Part shown: positions 35,654 through 44,210 of the stretch, piece after piece | Layout of the letters: each line of letters starts with the position of its first letter | Numbering within the stretch: position 1 is the first letter of the stretch | Program-made: the position numbers and the translations under genes | Source: Burkholderia sp. Ac-20365 | GTDB lineage: Bacteria; Pseudomonadota; Gammaproteobacteria; Burkholderiales; Burkholderiaceae | Length of the DNA stretch: 64,000 nucleotides | NCBI RefSeq assembly: GCF_017104715.1 | Contig: NZ_JAAGPI010000020.1 | Span: forward strand, 1-64,000 | Reading direction: 5' to 3' | The notes under the pieces: generated by a model | What the model was told of the DNA's origin: nothing | Database searches by the model: none | The model's input: the letters and a program-made list of their open reading frames with translations, nothing else

Positions 35654-36400
35654 ATGCGAATCGCCCTTATTGAGCCGGATCTCCGGCACGCGGAAATCGT
35701 CGGCCGGCTGATGCTTGCCGGGGGACATGCCTGTCACCATTTTCCCTCCAGCGCGCCCTTTCTCGCGGGCGCCGAAGACGAGTTCTTCGATCTTCTCGTC
35801 ACCGACTCATTTTGCGGCGACGCCGCCGCGGAAGACGTGATCGCCAGTGTGCGCCGGGTTTTGCCCGGTCTGCCCGTCGTCGCGATGATGACGACACCGC
35901 GCGAAAGCGAAGTGGTCGCGATGCTGCAAGCTGGCGCGGACGACTGCCTGTCAAAGCCCGTGCGAGGCCCTGAAATGCTGGCTCGCATCGAAGCGCTGAT
36001 GCGCCGTGCCGGCATTCGCCGTCCGCGCAACCGCGCTCGCGAAATGTTCGGCGAGTACGCATTCGACGCCGGTCGGTCGATTGTCACATTCCGGGGCCAG
36101 AGCATGACGCTGACGCCCAAGGAGTTGCAGTTCGCACTGCTGTTGTTTACCAATATGGGCAGGCCGGTGTCGCGCGCGCACATCCTCGAAACCGTCTGGT
36201 CGCGCCGCCGCGACGTAAAGTCGCGCACGCTGGATACCCACGCGTCGCGCATCCGCACCAAGCTCGAATTGCGCCCGGAAACCGGCTACACCCTTACGCC
36301 GCTGTACGGCTATGGCTATCGTCTGGACCAGATTCCAGTTGAAAAACCGGATAGCACGGATAAACCCACGCCGACTGAAAGAATCGCGGAAACGCTATAA
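35654..36400 (+). CDS. OmpR/PhoB-type response regulator, orphan
   Basis: A 248-residue two-domain regulator. The receiver domain (1-120) has the phosphoacceptor at D51 (LLVTDSF), T80 and K101 (SKP). The C-terminal winged helix (about 135-230) shows LTPKELQFALLLF, the recognition-helix region RRDVKSRTLDTHASRIRTKL, and the wing GYGYRL. In the N-terminal acidic pair only a Glu-Pro-Asp (E7, D9) is seen. No histidine kinase lies beside it. The acidic and proline-rich tail of about 20 residues is extra. Its 3' end overlaps the -10 region of hemA, so the two genes are very closely packed. Confidence 0.8.
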   Translation: MRIALIEPDLRHAEIVGRLMLAGGHACHHFPSSAPFLAGAEDEFFDLLVTDSFCGDAAAEDVIASVRRVLPGLPVVAMMTTPRESEVVAMLQAGADDCLSKPVRGPEMLARIEALMRRAGIRRPRNRAREMFGEYAFDAGRSIVTFRGQSMTLTPKELQFALLLFTNMGRPVSRAHILETVWSRRRDVKSRTLDTHASRIRTKLELRPETGYTLTPLYGYGYRLDQIPVEKPDSTDKPTPTERIAETL

Positions 36401-36401
36401 T
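36396..36401 (+). promoter_or_regulatory. candidate -10 box for hemA
   Basis: A perfect TATAAT lies 55 bp before the chosen hemA GTG, inside the last codons of the response-regulator gene. Upstream at 17-19 bp I find only CCGACT/GACTGA, a weak -35. Confidence 0.4.
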
Positions 36402-36456
36402 ATTGGGCCTAACCATAGCCCACATACGTCGCGCCAAAATCGCCGTAGCGTCCCCA

Positions 36457-37746
36457 GTGCAACTGCTAACGATCGGAATCAACCACCACACCGCGCCTGT
36501 CGCCCTGCGCGAGCGCGTGGCGTTTCCGCTCGAACAGATCAAGCCGGCGCTGTCGACGTTCAAGGACATCTTCCTTGGCCGCACCGCCCGTACGGCGCCG
36601 GAAGCAGCGATTCTGTCCACCTGCAACCGCACCGAACTCTACTGCGCGACGGACGATCAGGCCGCCCGCGAAGCCGCGATCCACTGGCTGTCCAGATACC
36701 ACCACATCGCCGTCGACGAACTCGCGCCGCACGTGTACGCGCTGCCGCAGTCGGAAGCCGTGCGCCACGCGTTCCGCGTCGCGTCCGGGCTGGATTCGAT
36801 GGTGCTGGGCGAGACGCAGATCGTCGGCCAGATGAAGGATGCGGTGCGCACGGCCTCGGAAGCCGGCGCGCTCGGCACGTATCTGAACCAGTTGTTCCAG
36901 CGCACCTTCGCCGTCGCGAAGGAAGTCCGCACGACGACTGAAATCGGGGCGCAATCGGTTTCAATGGCCGCCGCTGCCGTGCGCCTCGCGCAGCGTATTT
37001 TCGACAAGGTGTCGAATCAGCGCGTGCTGTTCATCGGCGCGGGCGAAATGATCGAACTGTGCGCGACGCACTTTGCCGCGCAACAGCCGCGTGAACTGGT
37101 CGTCGCGAACCGTACGGCCGAGCGCGGCCAGCGTCTGGCCGAAAGCTTCAACGGCCGCGCGATCCCGTTGTCCGAACTGCCCACGCGCATGCACGAGTTC
37201 GACATCATCGTGTCGTGCACGGCGTCGACGCTGCCTATCATCGGTCTTGGTGCGGTCGAGCGCGCGGTGAAGGCACGTCGTCACCGCCCCATTTTCATGG
37301 TCGATCTCGCGGTGCCGCGCGACATCGAACCGGAAGTCGGCCAGCTCGAAGACGTATTTCTTTACACCGTCGACGACCTCGGCGCGATCGTCCGCGAAGG
37401 CAATGCGTCGCGGCAAGCCGCTGTCGCGCAGGCCGAAACGATCATCGAAACGCGCGTGCAGAATTTCATGCAGTGGCTCGACGCGCGCAGCATCGTGCCC
37501 GTCATCCGCCACATGCATACGCAGGCCGACGCGCTGCGCCGCGCCGAAGTCGAAAAGGCGCAAAAGATGCTCGCGCGCGGCGACGATCCCGCCGCCGTGC
37601 TCGAAGCGCTGTCGCAGGCGCTCACCAACAAGCTGATCCACGGTCCGACGCACGCGCTCAATCGCGCCAGCAGCGACGAACGCGATTCGCTCATCGAACT
37701 GATGAGCGGTTTCTACAAGCACGCACACTCTTCTTCCGAGCGTTAG
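36457..37746 (+). CDS. hemA: glutamyl-tRNA reductase
   Basis: A 429-residue enzyme that reduces Glu-tRNA to glutamate-1-semialdehyde, the committed step of C5 haem synthesis. The catalytic cysteine is C56 in ILSTCNRTELY, the tRNA/Glu-binding GLDSMVLGETQIVGQ follows at about 117-131, and the NADPH fold begins LFIGAGEMIELC (about 190-201). A C-terminal dimerisation helix is present. I choose the GTG at 36457, giving MQLLTIGINHHTAP, because the family begins there. A TTG at 36403 would add 18 residues unlike other HemA proteins. Followed by prfA and prmC, a conserved order. Confidence 0.92.
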   Translation: MQLLTIGINHHTAPVALRERVAFPLEQIKPALSTFKDIFLGRTARTAPEAAILSTCNRTELYCATDDQAAREAAIHWLSRYHHIAVDELAPHVYALPQSEAVRHAFRVASGLDSMVLGETQIVGQMKDAVRTASEAGALGTYLNQLFQRTFAVAKEVRTTTEIGAQSVSMAAAAVRLAQRIFDKVSNQRVLFIGAGEMIELCATHFAAQQPRELVVANRTAERGQRLAESFNGRAIPLSELPTRMHEFDIIVSCTASTLPIIGLGAVERAVKARRHRPIFMVDLAVPRDIEPEVGQLEDVFLYTVDDLGAIVREGNASRQAAVAQAETIIETRVQNFMQWLDARSIVPVIRHMHTQADALRRAEVEKAQKMLARGDDPAAVLEALSQALTNKLIHGPTHALNRASSDERDSLIELMSGFYKHAHSSSER

Positions 37747-37894
37747 CGGCGCTTCATGCCGTAGCGTCGCGCGGGCCACCGACCAGGCCCGCCCGGTGCT
37801 TCATCTCATTGTCCGGGGCGTTCGTCCCGGGTTATCGTCCCGATTCCCCGAATCCAGCCGTTTTTTCCGGACCCCGCTCCGACCGACCGCCCCA

Positions 37895-38977
37895 ATGAAA
37901 ACGAGCATGCAAGCCAAGCTCGACCAGCTCACTACCCGGCTGGCCGAACTGAATGACCTGTTGAGCCGCCAGGACATCACGTCGAACATCGAGCAATACC
38001 GCAAGCTCACGCGCGAACACGCGGAATTGCAGCCGGTTGTCGAGCATTACGGCCTGTGGCGTCAGTCGATGAACGACGCGGCGACCGCGCAGGAACTGCT
38101 GTCGGATGCGTCGATGAAGGATTTCGCCGAAGAGGAAATCCGCGCGTCGCGCGACCGGATGGAAACGCTCGAAGGCGAGCTGCAAAAAATGCTGCTGCCG
38201 AAAGACCCGAACGACGACCGCAACATCTTCCTGGAAATCCGTGCAGGCACGGGCGGCGACGAATCGGCGCTGTTCGCGGGCGATCTGCTGCGCATGTATC
38301 TGCGCTACGCGGAGCGCAACCGCTGGCAGGTCGAAATGATGTCGGCGAGCGAATCGGATCTGGGCGGCTACAAGGAAGTGATCGTGCGGATCGCGGGCGA
38401 TGCGGCGTATTCGAAGCTGAAGTTCGAGTCGGGCGGACACCGCGTGCAGCGCGTGCCGGCGACGGAAACGCAGGGCCGCATCCACACGTCGGCGTGCACG
38501 GTGGCGGTGATGCCGGAAGCGGATGAAATCGGCGAAGTCGAAATCAATCCCGCCGATCTGCGCATCGACACGTTTCGCGCGTCCGGCGCGGGCGGTCAGC
38601 ACATCAACAAGACGGATTCCGCCGTGCGCGTGACGCACTTGCCGACGGGTATCGTCGTTGAGTGCCAGGACGACCGTTCGCAGCACAAGAACAAGGATCG
38701 CGCGCTGAAAGTGCTCGCCGCGCGCATCAAGGACAAGCAGTATCACGAGCAGCACGCGAAGGAAGCCGCGACGCGCAAGAGCCTGATCGGCTCGGGCGAC
38801 CGCTCGGAGCGCATCCGCACGTACAACTTTCCGCAAGGCCGTCTCACCGATCACCGGATCAACCTGACGCTGTATCGCCTCGAATCGATTATGGAAGGCG
38901 ATCTCGACGAGCTGATCGCGGCGCTCGTGTCGGAGCATCAGGCTGAATTGCTCGCGTCGCTCGGCGACGCGGACTGA
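37895..38977 (+). CDS. prfA: peptide chain release factor 1
   Basis: A 360-residue RF1, exactly the E. coli length. The stop-codon-reading PxT motif is PAT in QRVPATETQGR. The peptidyl-transferase motif GGQ is at about 233-235 in SGAGGQHINKTDSAVR, and its glutamine is the target of PrmC, encoded next. RF1 recognises UAA and UAG. The ATG at 37895 gives MKTSMQAKLDQL. The gene is nine bases from prmC. Confidence 0.95.
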   Translation: MKTSMQAKLDQLTTRLAELNDLLSRQDITSNIEQYRKLTREHAELQPVVEHYGLWRQSMNDAATAQELLSDASMKDFAEEEIRASRDRMETLEGELQKMLLPKDPNDDRNIFLEIRAGTGGDESALFAGDLLRMYLRYAERNRWQVEMMSASESDLGGYKEVIVRIAGDAAYSKLKFESGGHRVQRVPATETQGRIHTSACTVAVMPEADEIGEVEINPADLRIDTFRASGAGGQHINKTDSAVRVTHLPTGIVVECQDDRSQHKNKDRALKVLAARIKDKQYHEQHAKEAATRKSLIGSGDRSERIRTYNFPQGRLTDHRINLTLYRLESIMEGDLDELIAALVSEHQAELLASLGDAD

Positions 38978-38986
38978 GCGGCGCGT

Positions 38987-39826
38987 ATGGATACCGTCGC
39001 CACTTTGTTGCGTGCGTCGCCGCTGCCCGCGCTCGAAGCGCGCATTTTGCTCGGACACGCGCTGGGCTGGCGTCGTACCGAGCTGATCACCCGCGCCGAT
39101 AATCCGCTCGATCCCGTCCAGGCGTCAGCCTTTCGCGATCTGGAAGCGCGGCGCCTAGCGGGCGAGCCGGTCGCGCAACTGATCGGATCGCGTGAATTCT
39201 TCGGGCTCGAATTCGAAGTCACGCGCGATGTGCTGATTCCGCGCCCCGAAACCGAATTGCTGGTCGAAACAGCGGTGCAGGCGCTCGAAGGCCGCGCGAT
39301 GCGCCCGCGCGTGCTCGATCTCGGCACGGGGACGGGCGCGATTGCGGTATCGATCGCGTGGTCGCGGCCGGACGCGCGCGTCTGGGCCGTCGACCGTTCG
39401 ACCGAAGCACTGGCCGTCGCTCAACGCAATGCCGTGAAGCTGCTCGAACCGAAGCGTCCCGGCGGCGAGCTGCAATTCGCGCAAAGCGACTGGTACGCCG
39501 CGCTCGACGCATCGCTCACGTTCGACGTGATCGTCAGCAATCCGCCGTACATCGCGAATGGCGATCCGCATCTGTCGCAAGGCGATCTGCGCTTCGAGCC
39601 GCGCGGCGCGCTCACCGACGAAGCCGACGGGCTCTCGGCGATCCGCGCGATCGTCGCGGGCGCGCCGTCGCGGCTCGTGCCGAACGGCGTGCTGTGGATG
39701 GAACACGGTTACGATCAGGCCGAAGCCGTCCGCGAAATCCTGACAGCGCAAGGTTTCGCCGATGTCCGTTCCGAGTGCGATCTGGCCGATATCGAGCGCA
39801 TCAGCGGCGGGCGCTGGCCTGGCTGA
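38987..39826 (+). CDS. prmC: release factor glutamine N5-methyltransferase
   Basis: A 279-residue SAM-dependent enzyme that methylates the GGQ glutamine of release factors. The SAM loop is DLGTGTGAIA at 111-120. The substrate-amide motif NPPY is at 185-188. The N-terminal helical domain (1-75) that recognises release factors is present. Nine bases separate it from the prfA stop, and genes for a monothiol glutaredoxin and UbiX follow. Length is typical. Confidence 0.93.
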   Translation: MDTVATLLRASPLPALEARILLGHALGWRRTELITRADNPLDPVQASAFRDLEARRLAGEPVAQLIGSREFFGLEFEVTRDVLIPRPETELLVETAVQALEGRAMRPRVLDLGTGTGAIAVSIAWSRPDARVWAVDRSTEALAVAQRNAVKLLEPKRPGGELQFAQSDWYAALDASLTFDVIVSNPPYIANGDPHLSQGDLRFEPRGALTDEADGLSAIRAIVAGAPSRLVPNGVLWMEHGYDQAEAVREILTAQGFADVRSECDLADIERISGGRWPG

Positions 39827-39936
39827 CACCCTGCGATAGCGCACGCGGCGCGCAAAGCCAGCCGCCGGTCGGTATCAGAGAAATCCGCTATCATTTCACT
39901 CTATCCCTTACACACACCGGAACCGCAAGGTCAGTC

Positions 39937-40248
39937 ATGGACACGCAACAACGCATCAAGCAAATCGTCGACGAAAATCCCGTCGTGCTCTTCATGAAAG
40001 GCAACGCGCAATTCCCGATGTGCGGCTTCTCGGGCCGCGCAGTGCAGATCCTGAAGGCATGTGGCGTCGACCAGTTCAAGACGGTCAACGTCCTCGAAGA
40101 CGACGCCGTGCGCCAGGGCATCAAGGAATTCTCGAACTGGCCGACCATTCCGCAGCTGTACGTGAACGGTGAGTTCGTCGGCGGCTCGGACATCATGATG
40201 GAGATGTATCAGTCGGGCGAACTGCAGCAGCTCTTCGCTGCTGCCTGA
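39937..40248 (+). CDS. grxD: monothiol glutaredoxin (Grx4 type)
   Basis: A 103-residue glutaredoxin with the monothiol active site CGFS (Cys29) in QFPMCGFSGRA, glutathione-binding WPTIPQLYV (about 68-76) and GGSDIMMEM. Such proteins carry and deliver [2Fe-2S] clusters rather than acting as reductants. The ATG at 39937 fits MDTQQRIKQIVDENPVVLFM, the conserved start. An AAGGTCAGTC ribosome site precedes it. It lies 110 bp after prmC; the shared 3'-to-5' order prfA-prmC-grxD-ubiX is common in this family of bacteria. Confidence 0.93.
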   Translation: MDTQQRIKQIVDENPVVLFMKGNAQFPMCGFSGRAVQILKACGVDQFKTVNVLEDDAVRQGIKEFSNWPTIPQLYVNGEFVGGSDIMMEMYQSGELQQLFAAA

Positions 40249-40286
40249 GGCACGTAACGGAGCCGCGCAACACGGCGCCGCACGTC

Positions 40287-40886
40287 ATGGAAACACGCGC
40301 TGCGGCGCCTCGCCGTCTCATCATCGCCATCACCGGAGCAACGGGCGCCATCTACGGCGTGCGGTTGCTCCAGACGCTGCGCAAACTCGGCGGCGTCGAA
40401 AGCCATCTGCTGATTTCCAGCGCAGGGTGGCTCAATATCCAGCACGAACTCCAATTGTCGCGTGAAGACGTTCATCCGCTCGCGGATGTCGTTCATTCCG
40501 TGCGCGACGTCGGCGCGAGCATCGCGTCCGGATCGTTCGCGACGGACGGCATGATCATCGCGCCCTGCTCCATGAAAACGCTCGCGAGCGTCGCACACGG
40601 TCTCTCCGATAACCTCATCACGCGCGCCGCCGATGTCACGCTGAAAGAGCGCCGGCGCCTCGTGCTGATGGTTCGCGAAACGCCGTTCAACCTCGCACAT
40701 CTGCGCAACATGACGGCCGTGACCGAAATGGGCGGTGTGATTTTTCCGCCGCTGCCGGCTTTCTACAACCGGCCGGAAACAATCGATCAGCTAGTCGACG
40801 ATACCGTCGCGCGCATGCTGGATCTGTTTGCGCTTGGGCCAGCGCTGGCGCCAGCGTGGCAAGGGTTGAACAGTCCGTCGAAGTAA
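40287..40886 (+). CDS. ubiX: flavin prenyltransferase UbiX
   Basis: A 199-residue enzyme that attaches a dimethylallyl group to FMN, making prenyl-FMN, the cofactor of UbiD decarboxylases in ubiquinone synthesis. The FMN-phosphate loop is ITGATGAIYGVRLL at about 14-27. The conserved SxxT-like APCSMKTLA (about 93-101) and the RETPFNLAHLRNM segment (about 131-143) are present. Length is normal. It follows grxD by 38 bp. Confidence 0.92.
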   Translation: METRAAAPRRLIIAITGATGAIYGVRLLQTLRKLGGVESHLLISSAGWLNIQHELQLSREDVHPLADVVHSVRDVGASIASGSFATDGMIIAPCSMKTLASVAHGLSDNLITRAADVTLKERRRLVLMVRETPFNLAHLRNMTAVTEMGGVIFPPLPAFYNRPETIDQLVDDTVARMLDLFALGPALAPAWQGLNSPSK

Positions 40887-41001
40887 ATCGCGCCACTGAT
40901 TCACAACTGGTGCGAGGCAATCAAATCCCAGTTACGCCGTTTATCAAATGGCAGTGTGGCCTTATATTGGCATCAACGAAACCCTTACGGCCCGCACCGC
41001 C

Positions 41002-41787
41002 ATGACCCGCTTGCCCTCCCTCTTCCTGTCGCACGGCGCTCCGACGCTGCCTATCGATCCGTCGATGCCGCGCGCCGAATTCGCTTCGCTGTCGGCTGAA
41101 GTGCCGCGTCCGAAGGCGATTCTGATGCTGTCCGCGCACTGGATGACGCTGCAACCCGCCGCCAGCACATCGGAAGCGCCCGAGACGATCCACGACTTTT
41201 ACGGCTTTCCGCGTCAGTTGTACGAAATCCAGTATCCGGCGCCGGGTGCGCCCGATGTCGCGCGCCGCGCTGCCGCGCTGCTTGGTGAGCACGGCATTCC
41301 CACGGCGACGCAACCGCACGGTCTCGACCACGGCGCGTGGGTGCCGATGCTGCTGATGTTCCCGCACGCCGACGTGCCGGTCGCGCAACTGTCGATCCAG
41401 CCGAAGCTCGATCCTGCGCATCATTTCCGCGTAGGCCGCGCACTGCGTCCGCTGCAGGACGAAGGCGTGATGATCGTCGGTTCGGGACAGATCACGCACA
41501 ACCTGCGCGAAGCGGATTTCTCGGCACGGCCGGAAGACGCCGATCCGCGCGTGACCGAATTCACCGACTGGTTCGAGGCGCGTCTCGCGGACCACGATAT
41601 CGATGCGCTGCTCGATTACCGGCGTCAGGCGCCGCACGCCGCGTTCATGCATCCGACCGACGAACATCTGTTGCCCGTATTCGCCGCGCTCGGCGCTGCG
41701 CCGGATAACTACAAGCTCGGCATTCAGTCGCTCGGAACGTTCCAGCGCTCTCTGGCGATGACGAACTACGTGTTCGGCAACGCGTAA
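41002..41787 (+). CDS. ygiD: class III extradiol dioxygenase, YgiD/LigB type
   Basis: A 261-residue non-haem dioxygenase of the LigB fold, closest by eye to E. coli YgiD (4,5-DOPA extradiol dioxygenase). Candidate metal ligands and second-shell residues are the histidines in FLSHGAP, LSAHWM, HGLDHGAWVPM and GSGQITHNL. The start at 41002 gives MTRLPSLFLSHGAP. An in-frame ATG at 40948 would add 18 residues. The native substrate in bacteria that do not make betalains is unknown. It ends in a strong terminator shared with the permease. Confidence 0.8.
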   Translation: MTRLPSLFLSHGAPTLPIDPSMPRAEFASLSAEVPRPKAILMLSAHWMTLQPAASTSEAPETIHDFYGFPRQLYEIQYPAPGAPDVARRAAALLGEHGIPTATQPHGLDHGAWVPMLLMFPHADVPVAQLSIQPKLDPAHHFRVGRALRPLQDEGVMIVGSGQITHNLREADFSARPEDADPRVTEFTDWFEARLADHDIDALLDYRRQAPHAAFMHPTDEHLLPVFAALGAAPDNYKLGIQSLGTFQRSLAMTNYVFGNA

Positions 41788-41810
41788 GCGCGCTCGGCGC
41801 GACGGACGAA

Positions 41811-41843
41811 AAAAAAGCCCGCCAGAATCTGGCGGGCTTTTTT
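41811..41843. terminator. bidirectional intrinsic terminator
   Basis: AAAAAAGCCCGCCAG (41811-41825) and CTGGCGGGCTTTTTT (41829-41843) pair perfectly around AAT, with A and T tracts on both sides. It terminates ygiD on the plus strand and the permease gene on the minus strand. Confidence 0.95.
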
Positions 41844-41863
41844 GTTGATCAAGCGTCGATCGA

Positions 41864-43468
41864 TCAGGCGCCGATACCTTCGAGAATCTCGTCGTGCGAT
41901 TCACGCTCGTTCAGATACTCGGTGCGATAGCCCGTATGCACGCCCCAGTAATAGAAGATCAGCGAGAACACGATCACGACCACCATGTCCCAGCCATACG
42001 GCAACACGCCAAGGCCGCCGAACTGCTTGCTGCCGATCAGCGACAGAATCGCCATGACAGGCAGATACGCAACCAGCCACCACGCCGCCTTCAGATCCTG
42101 GTTGAATCCCGCGAAACCCGACTTCGCCTGGAAGTAGAAGAACACCGGCAGCGCCACGATCATCAGCAGGATGATCTCGCCCGTCAGCGGCCATTTCGCC
42201 CAGTACAGGATCAGCGACGCGCACACGAACGCGAACGGCGCGATCACGCTCATGCCGCCAATGCGCAGCGGACGCTCGATATCGGTCGCCGCGCGACGCA
42301 GCGCCATCAGGCTGATCGGGCCCGTCAGATACGAGATCACCGTCGCCACCGAAATCACCGCCGCCAGCGAACTCCAGCCACGGAAGAAGAACAGGAAGAT
42401 GAACGACACGAACAGGTTGAACCACATCGCCGGACGCGGCACGCCGTACAGCGGATGCACGCTGCCGAACATCTTCGGCATCGTGTTGTTGCGCTCCATC
42501 GCGTAGATCATGCGCGTCGTGGTCGCCATATAAGTCGTGCCCGTGCCGCTCGGGCTCACGAACGCATCGACGTATAGCAGGATCGCCAGCCAGTTCAGGT
42601 TCAGCGCGATCGCCAGCTCCGCGAACGGCGACTTGAAGTTGAACTGGCTCCAGCCCTTGACCACATCCGCCGGGTTCACTGCGCCGATGTACGCGATCTG
42701 CAGCAGCACGTAGATCACCAGCGCCAGCAGGATCGAACCGATCACCGCAAACGGCACGCTCTTCGCCGGATTGCGCGCTTCACCCGCGAGGTTGATCGGA
42801 CTCTGGAAGCCGTTGAACGCAAACACGATGCCGCTCGTCGCCACCGCCGTCAGCACCGCCGACCAGCCATACGGCGCGAACACGCCCGTCCCGCCAAAGC
42901 TGTCGCCGAGGTTTTCCTTGTGGAAGCCGCTCATCATCAGGCCGAGAATCGTCAGGCCGGGGATGATGAACTTGAAGATCGTGATGGCCGTGTTGGCGCG
43001 CGCGAACACCTTCACGCCCCAGTAGTTCAACAGGAAGTAGATCACCACGAGCACCGCGGAGAGCAGCAAGCCGGGTGTGGTCAACTCGCTGTTGATGAAC
43101 AGGTTATGCGCCCATTCATACGGCCATGTGCTCATGTACTGGATCGACGCTTCGGCCTCGATCGGAATCACCGATACGATCGCAATCCAGTTCGCCCACG
43201 CGCTGATGAAGCCCACCAGCGCGCCGTGCGAGTAGCGTGCGTAGCGCACCATGCCGCCCGACTCCGGGAACATCGCGCCGAGTTCGGCATAGGTCAGCGC
43301 GATCGCAAGAATCACCACTGCGCCGATCACCCACGCGCACAGCGCCGCAGGACCCGCGATCTTGGCCGCCTTCCAGGCGCCGAACAGCCAGCCCGACCCG
43401 ATGATCGAGCCGAGGCCCGTCAGCATCAGCGCGAATGGGCCGATATGCCGTTGAATAGAACTTTTCAC
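41864..43468 (-). CDS. APC-superfamily amino-acid permease
   Basis: A 534-residue integral membrane carrier with about 12-14 hydrophobic spans. The N-terminal APC signature GLGSIIGSGWLFGAW is at about 18-32 and the conserved EARNPAKSVPFAVIG in the middle at about 230-245. The overall look is that of the proton-coupled acidic-amino-acid (aspartate-type) branch, but substrate is not decidable. I start at the GTG at 43468 because AGGAGAAGAC precedes it. ATGs at 43516 and 43528 would add 16-20 residues without a ribosome site. A 10-bp inverted repeat at 43584-43626 lies in its upstream region. Confidence 0.78.
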   Translation of the reverse strand: MKSSIQRHIGPFALMLTGLGSIIGSGWLFGAWKAAKIAGPAALCAWVIGAVVILAIALTYAELGAMFPESGGMVRYARYSHGALVGFISAWANWIAIVSVIPIEAEASIQYMSTWPYEWAHNLFINSELTTPGLLLSAVLVVIYFLLNYWGVKVFARANTAITIFKFIIPGLTILGLMMSGFHKENLGDSFGGTGVFAPYGWSAVLTAVATSGIVFAFNGFQSPINLAGEARNPAKSVPFAVIGSILLALVIYVLLQIAYIGAVNPADVVKGWSQFNFKSPFAELAIALNLNWLAILLYVDAFVSPSGTGTTYMATTTRMIYAMERNNTMPKMFGSVHPLYGVPRPAMWFNLFVSFIFLFFFRGWSSLAAVISVATVISYLTGPISLMALRRAATDIERPLRIGGMSVIAPFAFVCASLILYWAKWPLTGEIILLMIVALPVFFYFQAKSGFAGFNQDLKAAWWLVAYLPVMAILSLIGSKQFGGLGVLPYGWDMVVVIVFSLIFYYWGVHTGYRTEYLNERESHDEILEGIGA

Positions 43469-43583
43469 GTCTTCTCCTATATCTGAAAGCACGCCGCTGC
43501 CGCGGCCATGAGACATGGCGGAAGTCATAGGAAAGACTAGGGCATACGGCGGGCGGTCGCGAGCGCGATTGCGGGTTTCCCCA

Positions 43584-43626
43584 GGTGCAACCGGTCGCGC
43601 GCGGGGCGTAGTTTAACGGTTGCACC
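43584..43626. promoter_or_regulatory. perfect 10-bp inverted repeat upstream of the permease gene
   Basis: GGTGCAACCG (43584-43593) and CGGTTGCACC (43617-43626) are exact inverse complements with 23 bp between. The centre-to-centre distance of 33 bp (about three helical turns) suits two bound dimers or a loop. It lies 116 bp before the permease start and 291 bp before the cold-shock gene. Confidence 0.5.
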
Positions 43627-43743
43627 GACCGATTGCAGTCAAAATACACTTGCGCCCTACAAAAAAATCGAACAAATAGCAAGCTTTGTAAGCCGTTTCA
43701 CGCATAAATATCCCCCGTCTATATGAGGATTTAAAGATTACGG

Positions 43744-43772
43744 TTGACCTTCTCTCGAAATCCCCGTATAAA
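43744..43772 (+). promoter_or_regulatory. sigma70 promoter of the cold-shock gene
   Basis: TTGACC (43744-43749), a 17-bp spacer and TATAAA (43767-43772) make a near-consensus promoter. The start would be near 43779, leaving a 5' UTR of about 138 nt, typical of cspA-like genes whose leader folding responds to temperature. The leader includes GGTACTCCGG and other pairing segments. Confidence 0.75.
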
Positions 43773-43916
43773 GATCGGGCAGGATTTCAAGCGGCGAGTG
43801 AATTGGTCTTTCGTAGTTCGCCCATCAACGGTACTCCGGTTGGTCCCATTACCCTTCCTTGATTTTCATGCACACTCGGGCTTCGGCCTTATTCACCATT
43901 TTTAGGAAAAAGTAAT

Positions 43917-44120
43917 ATGGAAACCGGTACCGTCAAGTGGTTCAATGACGCAAAGGGCTTTGGCTTCATCACCCCGGACGCTGGCGGCGAAGATCTGTTC
44001 GCGCATTTCTCGGAAATCCGCGTTGAAGGCTTCAAGACGCTCCAAGAAAACCAAAAGGTTAGCTACGACGTCAAGACGGGTCCGAAGGGCAAGCAAGCGG
44101 CTAACATCAAGCCGGTCTAA
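43917..44120 (+). CDS. cspA: cold-shock domain RNA chaperone
   Basis: A 67-residue single cold-shock domain that binds single-stranded RNA and DNA. RNP1 is KGFGFITP at about 13-20 and RNP2 DLFAHFSEI at about 26-34. TTAGGAAAAAGTA supplies the ribosome site. It begins METGTVKWFNDAKGFGF as in most beta-proteobacterial Csp proteins. A strong promoter, long leader and immediate terminator show that it is a single-gene transcript. Several paralogues usually exist, so the exact letter in the symbol is a convenience. Confidence 0.93.
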   Translation: METGTVKWFNDAKGFGFITPDAGGEDLFAHFSEIRVEGFKTLQENQKVSYDVKTGPKGKQAANIKPV

Positions 44121-44141
44121 GCTTCGCTTCCTCTGGAACGC

Positions 44142-44167
44142 AAAAACCCCGCTTCGGCGGGGTTTTT
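44142..44167 (+). terminator. intrinsic terminator of cspA
   Basis: CCCCGC and GCGGGG close a TTCG tetraloop, extended by A-T pairs and followed by TTTTTT (to 44167). A textbook terminator 27 bp after the stop codon. Confidence 0.95.
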
Positions 44168-44210
44168 TGTTTTTGCGCCAAACGATTTGTCGGCGCGAAA
44201 TCTGAATTCT

